DNA of 64,000 nt, taken from positions 253,001 to 317,000 of the forward strand of contig CANXME010000784.1 of assembly GCA_948144175.1 (NCBI GenBank), in the 5' to 3' direction. How positions within the stretch are numbered: the first letter of the stretch is position 1; each line of letters starts with the position of its first letter. The position numbers and the translations under genes were made by a program. Positions 55,753-64,000 of this stretch are shown here, in pieces. The stretch is from Closterium sp. NIES-65. Taxonomy: Eukaryota; Streptophyta; Zygnematophyceae; Desmidiales; Closteriaceae. Below the pieces are notes generated by a model. That model did no database searches. It saw only the letters and a program-made list of their open reading frames with translations, and was not told where the DNA came from.

Positions 55753-58700
55753 GCCTCTCTCTCTTTGACCTTACCTCTGGCGCTTCCCCTGCCCCTGCTG
55801 CTGATGCTGACGCCACTGTTCGCTCCCAGTGGGCCACGCGCGACGCTGCTGCACGTCTTGCTGTGCGTCGTCACCTCCCTACCTCCGAGCGTGCGCACTT
55901 TAGTCAGTACAAGAGTGCTCAGACCTTGTACGACGCTGTAGTCGCGCGCTACTCCTCCCCTTCCACTGCTGCACTGAGCCGTCTCATGCTGCCGTACCTC
56001 TTCCCTGACCTTGCTGCCTTTCCCACCGTTGCTGACCTCATTACGCACCTGCGCACTAGTGACACTCGCTACCGCGCTGCACTTCCTGCTGACTTCTGCA
56101 CCACGAACCCCCCCCCCATTGACATCACTCTATACTTCCTAGTCACTCGCCTCCCTGACTCCCTTCGAGTAGTCAGGGACCACTTTCTCTCAGTCTGTCC
56201 CACCACACTCACTGTAGACCTCCTCGAGAAGGCCCTCCTCGCGATAGAGAAGATCATTCTCGCTGTAGGAGCCTCTCGAGGTGACCCGCGCACCCCCATC
56301 TTTGAGGGGTGTTCTCCCTCCCCCCTGCTGCCCTCTGTTGCCTCTGCTGCTGCAGCCGACCTCCTTGGTCTTGAGTCGGTCAGTGCGGCGTCTGCCCCTA
56401 GCGGGAGACGCCGCTCTGGCAAGGGCAAGGGGGGCAAGGGAGCTGGAGGAGTGGGCGGTGGAGGTGGAGGTGGAGGAAGTGGGGGGAGTGGGGGTGGCGG
56501 TGGAGGTGGAGGTGGGGGTGGGGGGGTCGGTGGCGGCAGTGGAGGCGGAGGCGGCGGCGGCGGTGGCGGTGATAGCGGAGGTGGCGGAGGAGGCGGCGGT
56601 GGAGGCGGCGGTGGAGGCGGCGGCGGCAGTGGAGGCAGCGGAGGCAGTGGAGGCGGTGGGGGTGGTGGTGGAGCTGGTCGTGGGTCTTCGCAAAGGAGTG
56701 GCTCAGGTGGTGGCTCACGCCACCAACAGCAGCGTGGTCGTGCGACCCTGTCCCCTCAGCAACTCCGTGAGTGGTACACTGCACGCCAGCGGGGTGGGGG
56801 TTTTGGTCCGTGCACCTACGTCCTGCGCACCGGCGACCGTGCGGGTGAGCAGTGTGGGGGTGCGCACCCCACTCCGCGCTGCTTTGGCCGCCTGACGGAC
56901 GCGTGGCGTCACCAGTTCCCGGAGGTCTCCGAGATCCCTCGCTGGGACGAGCTGTCTAGGGCGGGGGTTGCCATCTTTGATCTTGACTTTGATGCTATTC
57001 TCTCTGCCATGTATGCTGTGTCTCATAGTGATGAGGGTGACTGCTACCGCTGTTTCCCGCCCGATCCGGGCATTGAGGCTACTGCCCTAGGTGCTTGCGA
57101 CGCTGCTGCTCTAGGTGCTAGTGTGTCTGCGTCCTCAGGTACTGGTGAGTCTGCGCTCTCAGGTACTACGTCGGCTTCGGCCTCCCTCACCTTCACTCTT
57201 GACTCTGGGGCGTCTCGCTCCTTCTTTCGGGACCGCACCACACTCACGCCGCTTAGTCGGCTGGTTGCGGTGTCTCTGGCTGACCCCTCCGGGGGTCCTA
57301 TACTGTCTCGCTTCTGCACAGTCCTCCCGTGTCCGGCGGCTCCCTCTGGCGCCCTGTCTTGTCTCTACCTCCCCTTGTTCTCGACGAACCTGGTGAGTGG
57401 TGCTGACCTACAGGATGGGGGAGTACACCAGTTCACTCCTGCGAGTCAGCGGGTGCCGCACTGTACAGAGGCTAGCACAGGCCGGCACCTGGCTACGTTT
57501 ACCCGTCAGCCGGGGTCGAGCCTGTACACACTGACCACTGCGTCTCCTCCCGTTACTGAGTCTGGTAGAGTCGCTTTGTCCAGTCAAGTGTTTGCTGCAG
57601 CGTCCAGGTCTGGTCCTGAGTCTGCCCCCTGTTCGTGTCGTCTCTTGTCTCACGAGACTCTCCTCTGGCACCACCGTCTTGGTCACCCCTCTCTGCTTCG
57701 GCTCAGAGGCATGGCCTCCCGTCTTCTTGTGTCTGGTCTCCCCCGGTCCCTCCCTCCCCTTCCTCAGGGCCCTGGCCCTGCCTGTGTCCCCTGTGTCGAG
57801 GGGCGCCAGCGGGCTGCCCCTCACTCCTCCCAGTTTCCTCCGACAGAGGCCCCGTTGCAGACGCTTCACATGGACGTGTGGGGCCCAGCCCGCGTCCGTG
57901 GACAGGGTCACGAGCGCTACTTCATGCTCGTTGTTGACGACTACTCGCGTTACACCACGGTCTTCCCCTTGCGCAGCAAGGGTGATGTCACTGAGGTGCT
58001 GATCGACTGGATCCGCGCGGCTCGCTTCCAGCTCAGGCGGAGCTTTGGCTCGGACTTCCCTGTTCTGCGTCTGCACTCGGACAGAGGCGGAGAGTTTTCC
58101 TCTGGCCTACTGCGAGCCTACTGTCGCGCACGAGGCATCCGTCAGACCTTCACGCTTCCGGACTCAGCACAGCAAAATGGGATTGCTGAGCGCCGCATTG
58201 GCATGGTCATGGACGTCGCTCGTACGTCTATGATGCATGCGGCTGCCCCCCATTTTCTGTGGCCGTTTGCGGTCAGGTACGCGGCGCATCAGATCAACCT
58301 CCACCCCAGGGTCTCCAGGTCGGAGACCTCCCCAGCCTTACTGTGGACGGGGAAGGTTGGCGATGCGTCGGCGTTCCGGGTCTGGGGATCTCGGGCGTTT
58401 GTCTGGGACTTGTCTGCGGACAAGCTGTCCCCTCGTGCTGCTCCTTGCGTCTTCCTGGGGTTCCCCCCTGACGCGCCTAGGTGGCAGCTCTAGCACCCCA
58501 CCTCTCGACGTGTTTTGTCCTTCCAGGACGTCACGTTTGACAAGTCGGTCCCCTATTACCGCCTCTTCCCCTACCGCACTCCGTCCCTCCCCCCTCCCCC
58601 GCTCTTCCTTGTACCAGGTCCCCCCCAGGTAGAACCCCTCCCCCCTCAAGGTCCTGCCCCTTCAGGTGTGTCCCAGGTAGACGCAGTCGAGCCTGTTGAG

Positions 58701-61498
58701 GTCACTAGTGACTCTGGTGCTGCTGGGGGTGCTGAGCCTGGGGGTGCTTGACCTGGGGGTGCGGAGTCTGGGGGTGCTGAGCCTGGGGGTACTGCGTCTG
58801 GGGGTGCTGAGCCTGGGGGTGCTGAGCCTAGGGGTGTTGAGCTTGGGGGTGCTACGCCTGGGGGTGCTGAGCCTTGAGGTGCTACGCCTGGGGGTGCTGA
58901 GCTTGGAGGTGCTCCGCCTGGAGGTTCTCCGGGTGCTTCTTCTCGCTGGGAGCCACTCTCTCCACAGGAGCTGCGCGAGTGGTTTGCCCGGCGCTCGCGC
59001 CGTACTGCTGGTGCTGGAGGTTCTTCGGCTGCTGAGGGTACTGCGGTCGCGGGTCCCGGAGGTGCTCGTACTGGGAGTACTGGAGCTGCTGGGCCTACGG
59101 GTTCGACTGGAGCTGGTGCTGCTGAGGGTATTGGCGTTGAGACTACCGCCGGCGGTCCTACTGCGGGTGCTCCTAGTGCTGCTGGAGGTGCTGCTGGAGC
59201 GGGTGCTCCTGCTGAGGGTACTGGTGCTGTCCCTGCTGCTTCTGGCGTCGTCACGCGGCCTCGACCGTACTTTGTTCCACTCCTGCAGCAGGTTCTTGGT
59301 CTTCCTCCTTCTACTGGTCCTCCTCCTCCCTTAGAGTGTCCACAGCCTGTCCCGTCACAGTCACAGCTACAGCCTGCCTCCCCTCTGCCTGCTCCTTCTC
59401 CCTATGCTGGTCCTACTGGAGGTCTTACTGAGCGTCGTGAACCTGCGTCTCGTCCTGCGTTGCGTGTTAGAGCTGCTCGCGCTAGTGGTCGCGGTTCGCG
59501 CCAGCGTCCTCCTCCTGTCCCTGGCACGCACCGGATGTCTCTGCGTCCGTCTACTGCTCCTCTGCGTGCCCCTTTGCCTTCTCCTCCTGAGTCCTCTCTT
59601 CCTGCACTTGCCGACCCTGAGTCGGACTCTCTTCGTGGTGCCTGTCCTACTGTCACGCGTCTCCTTGCTACTGTTGTTACTGACCCTTCTTTCGAGTCTA
59701 CTGCTGCGTCTGCTCTAGTTACTGAGCTTGTCGACTTTGCTGCTCGCTGTCGCTTAGACTACGCTGCTAGTCTTGTAGCTGAGTCTGAGTCTGTCTGTCC
59801 TCCGTCCGTTGGGGGTGAGTGTGCCCTTGGCATGGACGTCCTTGAGGACAGGCAGGAGGAGTTCCAGTGTCCGGCTGCTGCTTCACCTCATCTCGTGTCC
59901 GTACTGCTTACCCCTAAGGGAGACCCGGATGCACTTGACATCCCGACTCCGCGCTCTTACGCGGAAGCAATAGAGGGTCCCTACTCCTCTCAGTGGCAGG
60001 CAGCTATGGATGCAGAGATGGCTTCCTGGAAGTCCACAGGCACCTACGTTGACGCTGTCCCCCCTCCTTGGGGCGAACATCGTCACTGGTATGTGGATCT
60101 TCAGGGTGAAGCGGCCGCCGGGTTCTCCGCCTGTCTTCAAGGCGCGTTACGTGGCTCGTGGCTTCAGTCAGCGGTAGGGAGTTGACTACTTTTATACCTT
60201 CTCCCCCACCCCGAAGATGACCACTCTTCGGGTACTGCTGCACATTGCTGCTCACCGTGACTACGAGCTCCACTCTCTCGACTTCAGCACAGCTTTCTTG
60301 TAGGGCAGCCTGCACGAGGAGATCTGGCTGCGCCGCCCACCTGGCTTCACTGGGTCTTTCCCTCCTAGTACCCAGTGGAGTCTCCGGCGTCCAGTCTACG
60401 GTCTTCGCCAGGCGCCACGTGAGCGGCACGACACAGTGAGGACTACGCTTGCGGCTCTTGGGTTTGCTCCTTCTACTGCCGACCCGTCGCTGTTTCTGCG
60501 CACCGGCACCTCTCTGCCGTCGTTCTACATCCTCGTGTACGTTGACGACTTGGTCTTTGCCACAGCAGACACTACTGGACTTACCTACGTGAAGTCCGAG
60601 CTGCAGAAGCGACACACATGCACAGACCTGGGTGAACTGCGCAGCTACCTTGGCTTGCAGATCACCCGGGACAGAGCACGCCGCACCATTACCGTGACTC
60701 AGTCACACATGGTGCAGCAGGTCCTTCAGCGCTTCGGCTTCACGTACTCCTCGCCTCAGACCACTCCTCTGCCTACTCGCCACTCACTCTCAGCTCTGCC
60801 TTCGGATGAGTCCGTAGAGTCGAGTGGCCCGTATCCAGAGCTTGTTGGCTGCCTCATGTACCTGATGACCTGCACACGACCTGACCTTGCATACCCTCTT
60901 AGCATTCTTGCACGCTATGTTGCTCCTGGGAGACACCGACCAGAGCACATGGCTGCAGCAAACAGGGTGTTGTGCTACTTGTGCAGTACGTCGGGCATGG
61001 GGCTAGTGCTTGGAGGGCGGAGTCCAGTGGTCCTCACTGGGCACGCGGACGCTTCTTGGGCTGACGACCAGGCTACGCAGTGGTCGTCACAGGGTTACAC
61101 CTTCAGTCTTGGTTCCGGCTCTGTTTCGTGGCGGGCTACCCGCTCGTCTTCTGTTCTCGGCTCCAGTTGTGAGGCTGAGATCTACACCAGGGCTATGGCT
61201 GCCCAGGAGCTTCGCTGGCTCACCTACCTGCTGACCGACCTTGGAGAGCCGCCTCGTTCTCCTCCAGTCCTGTACGTAGACAACAAGGCCATGCTGGCCT
61301 TGTGTCGAGAGCAGCGGCTGGAGCACAGGACAAAGAACATGACAAAGCACATTGCTCTCCGTTACTTTCTTGCTCGTGAGCTACAGCAGCGTGGACAGTT
61401 GCGGCTTGCGTACGTGGCCTCTGAGGCCAACACTTCTGATGTTTTCACCAAGGCACTAACGCCTTGTGATCATTAGCGCTTCTGCACTCAGCTGGGTC

Positions 61499-61933
61499 TT
61501 TTTTTTTTTTTTTTTTTTGGGCTTTAAGGAGATCCCTGGAGGAAACCAACCCCCCGTAGGGAGAAGGCGCTTCGGCAAGCAGCATTATACTCGCTGTGCA
61601 TTCAGTTGCTAAAACCCCCATTGATCACCATAAGCGCGTGCCCCGTTTCGGGGACAGCCGTACCCGGATGGGCGTTGGCTTCAGAGGGGAAGGTAACACG
61701 TAACCCCCACAGTCGGCTCTGGTGCCGGGGCATGTACCACTGGAGGTACCTCGCCGCCAAGACAAATCCTTGCGTGGGTCCCCTGGTGGTAGTCCTCGAC
61801 CCCGTCTGCCTCGTGTGCCTCCGGCGGCGGCCTCCCGCGACAAGTCGCGGTGTGGTCGAGCCTGAGACGGGTTGCGGTTGAGGCACCACCCACCTGGTGG
61901 CACCGGTATCCCCGCTCCTCAGCCCACCCATTA
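61499..61933 (-). mobile_element. Poly(A)-tailed retroposon (LINE 3' end or SINE-like)
   Basis: On the minus strand about 415 bp of unique GC-rich sequence ends in a 20-nt A run (T run at 61499-61518). It matches none of the LTR elements. The left neighbour is C8 RNase H and the right neighbour C7 RT, so no target duplication can be tested. No RT motif and no clear pol III A/B boxes are seen. One minus frame ends near 61604 but has no recognised similarity. Confidence 0.55.
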
Positions 61934-64000
61934 GGCGTGCTCTGTCCCGGGTGATATGCAAGTCAAGGTAGCTGCGCAGTTCACCCAGGTCTGTGCACGT
62001 GTGTCTCTTATGCAGCTCGAACTTCACGTGGGCGAGTCCAGCAGTGTCAGCAGTGGCAAAGACCAAGTCGTCGACGTACACGAGGATGTAGAACGGCGGC
62101 AAAGAAGTGTCGGTGCGCAGAAACAGCGACGGGTCGGCAGTAGAAGGAGCAAACCCAAGAGCCGCAAGTGTAGTCCTCAGTGTGTCGTGCCACTCACGGG
62201 GCGCCTGGCGGAGACCGTAGACTGGCCACCGAAGCCTCCACTGGGTACCAGGAGGAAACGACCCAATGAAGCCAGGTGGGCGGCGCAGCCAGATCTCCTC
62301 GTGCAGGCTGCCCTGCAGGAAAGCTGTGCTGAAGTCAAGAGAGTGAAGCTCGTAGTCGCGCTAAGCGGCTATGTGCAGCAGCACCCGAAGAGTGGTCATC
62401 TTCGGGGTGGGAGAGAAGGTCTGAAAGTAGTCAACTCCCTGCCGCTGTCTGAAGCCACGAGCCACGTAACGCGCCTTGAAGACAGGCGGAGAACCCGGCG
62501 GCCGCTTCACCCTGAAAATCCACATGCCACTGACGATGTTCGCCCCAGGTGGGGGAACCTCGTCGAAGTAGGTGCCTGTGGACTTCCAGGAAGCCATCTC
62601 TTTGTCCATGGCTGACTGCCACTGTGAGGAGTAGGGACCCTCGATCGCCTCAGCGTACAATCGAGGAGTCGGGATGTCTGGTGCATCAGGGTCTCCCTTA
62701 GGGGCAATCAGTGTGGACACGAGATGAGGCAAAATAGCAGCAAAACACTGGAACTCCTCCTGCCTGTCCTCAAGGACGTCTGTGCTAAGAGCACACTCAC
62801 CCCCGACGAACGGAGGACAAATAGACTCAGACTCAACAACGAGACTAGTGGTGTAGTCTAGACAACAGCGAGCAGCAAAGTCGAAAAGCTCAGCAACTAA
62901 GGCAGACGCAGCAGTGGACTCAAAGGAAGGGTCAGTGACAACAGTAGCCAGAAGACGCGTGACAGTAGGACTGGCTGCACGAAGAGAGTCAGACTCCGGG
63001 TCAGCAAGAACAGGAAGAGAGGACTCTGGAGGAGACGGCAACGGAACACGCAGAGGAGCAGTGGAAGGACGCAGTGCCATCTGAAGTGTGCCTGGGACCG
63101 CAGGGGACGCGGACGCGGAGCACGACTACTAGTGCGAGCAGCACGAACAGGCGACGCAGGATGAGACGCAGGCTCACGACGCTCAGCAAGACCTCCGGTA
63201 GGACCAGTGTAGGGAGAAGGAGCAGGTAGGGGGGAGGCGGGCTGTAATTGTGACCGCGACTGGACAGGCTGTGGACACTCTAAGGGAGGAGCACGACCAG
63301 TAGAGGGCGGGAAACCAAGAACCTGCTCAAGGAGCGGAACGAAGTACGGCCGCGGACGTGCAGCGCCTCCAGAACCAGCAGGGACAGCACCAGTACCCCC
63401 AGCGGCAGCACCAGCGCCAGTAGCACCTCCAGCGCCAACACCCCCAGGAGCTCCAGCTCCAGCAGCTCCTGCAGCTCCAGCAGCACCCACTCCAGCAGGA
63501 CCTTCAGCTCCAGTACCGCCAGCAGCTCCAGCAGTTCCTCCAGCAGGACTAACTCCAGCAGCCCCAGCAGCACCCCCAGTCCCAGCAGCTCTAGTACCGC
63601 TAGTACGAGCACCTCCAGAGCTAGGAGCAACAGTAGTACCTCCAGCTCCAGCGGCACGGCTCCAGCGCCGGGCAAACCATTCGCGCAGCTCTTGCGGAGA
63701 GAGTAGCTCCCGCCTCAACGAAGCACCGCCAGAGGCCACACGAGCAGACCCAGCACCCCCAGGCTCCGCACCTCCAGGCTCCGTACCCCCACGCTTAGCA
63801 CCCCTAGGCTCAGCACCCCCCGACGCAGCACCCCCAAGGCTCAGCACCCCCAGGCTCTGCATCCCCAGACTTAGCACCCCCAGACTCAGCACCCCCAGGC
63901 TCAGCACCCTTAGACTCAGCACCCGCAGGCTCAGCACCCGCACGCTCAGCGCCCCTAGCAGCACTAGAGTCAACAACTACCCCGACAGGCTCGACTGCGT
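61934..64000 (-). pseudogene. C7 (right part): copia RT, linker, integrase boundary
   Basis: On the minus strand, from the window end down: octapeptide repeats (63965-63735), LSPQELREWFARR (about 63703-63669), Gly/Ala/Val-rich linker, the SFESTAASALVAELFDFAA block, RT with MDKEMASWKSTGTY and YVDD (62081-62067), ending at RITRDRAR near 61934. TAG at 62361-62363 replaces CAG of relatives. Sequence is close to C1. About 290 bp of RT/RNase H expected between this piece and 54035 are missing, so I treat both as one C7 element with a deletion. Confidence 0.85.

Larger units (their letters stand above)
55240..61476 (+). pseudogene. C8 gag-pol polyprotein, interrupted
   Basis: Gag begins MATPSVLAFDAEGRAIDFE at 55240. 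It is cut by sL2 (55351-55752) and resumes with SLFDLTSGASPAP. It has a Gly tract (56430-56690), SPQQLREWY (56749-56780) and the C-X13-C-X3-H-X4-C knuckle (56811-56882). Protease has LDSGASRSFF (Asp 57201-57203). Integrase has HHRLGH...CVPC, HMDVWGP, HSDRGGEF and NGIAERRIG. The frame is open from about 55753 to 58493, the longest frame of its family here. Later stops are at 58491, 58749 and about 58877, and TAG at 60175, 60301 and 61474 replaces CAG. The linker has octapeptide repeats (58730-58930) and LSPQELREWF (about 58956-58990). RT has YVDD (60538-60549). RNase H follows. Confidence 0.93.
54036..61498 (+). mobile_element. C8: Ty1/copia element inserted in C7, 3' end lost
   Basis: C8 has a 5' LTR 54036-54168, primer site 54169-54182, two-part repeat leader, gag from 55240 (split by sL2), protease, integrase, linker, RT and RNase H to 61476. 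The 3' UTR and 3' LTR are absent, because the sequence passes into a poly(T) run at 61499. LTR and protein place it with C5. Several stops and frameshifts make it defective. Confidence 0.92.

Noticed and set aside
61602..61933. Coding end of a LINE reverse transcriptase
   Set aside because: One minus frame is open, but I see no RT, endonuclease or zinc motif, so only a poly(A)-tailed retroposon is called.

Overview
The window is a eukaryotic, intergenic block made almost entirely of transposable elements nested inside one another. I found no convincing host gene, tRNA, rRNA or CRISPR array. The base composition is GC-rich with long G and C homopolymers. The elements are Ty1/copia and Ty3/gypsy LTR retrotransposons with initiator-Met-type primer sites and 5-bp target duplications, plus one PIF/Harbinger-like MITE. 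Many in-frame stops look like C-to-T changes at CAG (a CHG methylation context). Together this fits the green lineage, most likely a streptophyte alga or early-diverging land plant. That assignment is an inference and the species cannot be named from the sequence.

Local names used below: GyA and GyB are gypsy elements; C1 to C8 are copia elements; N1 to N3 are non-autonomous LTR elements; sL1 and sL2 are solo LTRs. The oldest layer is GyA, a minus-strand chromovirus. Its pieces run from gag near 53151, through protease (40263 to 36252), RT (28971 to about 28100), RNase H and integrase (to 26454), to a chromodomain and 3' LTR at 985 to 1. It is interrupted from left to right by C1 (991-26453), sL1 (28339-28545), C5 (28972-36251), N1 (36726-38234), N2 (38383-40041), GyB (40264-51516), a MITE (52016-52163) and C7 (from 53152).

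C1 is itself interrupted by C2 (3037-14881) and C4 (16580-23319), and the 3' LTR of C2 is interrupted by C3 (8123-14643). The nesting is therefore four deep at 8-14 kb (GyA, C1, C2, C3). GyB carries N3 (42117-43564) and the truncated C6 (about 45677-51263). C7 carries C8 (54036 to about 61498), whose gag is split by sL2 (55351-55752). A poly(A)-tailed retroposon (61499-61933) sits where C8 and C7 meet. A matching 5-bp duplication (one with a single mismatch) supports C1, C2, C3, C4, C5, GyB, N1, N2, N3, sL1 and sL2.

Three copia groups are visible. C4 and C6 form one family and C1, C5, C7 and C8 a second, related one. Both have LTRs of about 125 bp, a very long GC-rich tandem-repeat leader, a glycine-tract gag with an unusual zinc knuckle, and a low-complexity repeat linker between integrase and RT. 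C2 and C3 belong to a conventional copia group with a standard CCHC knuckle. N1 to N3 carry copia-like LTRs and polypurine tracts but encode no retrotransposon protein, and N2 shares 3' untranslated sequence with the C1/C5/C7 family. They are probably mobilised by it. C3 is the least damaged element, with only two stops in its polyprotein.
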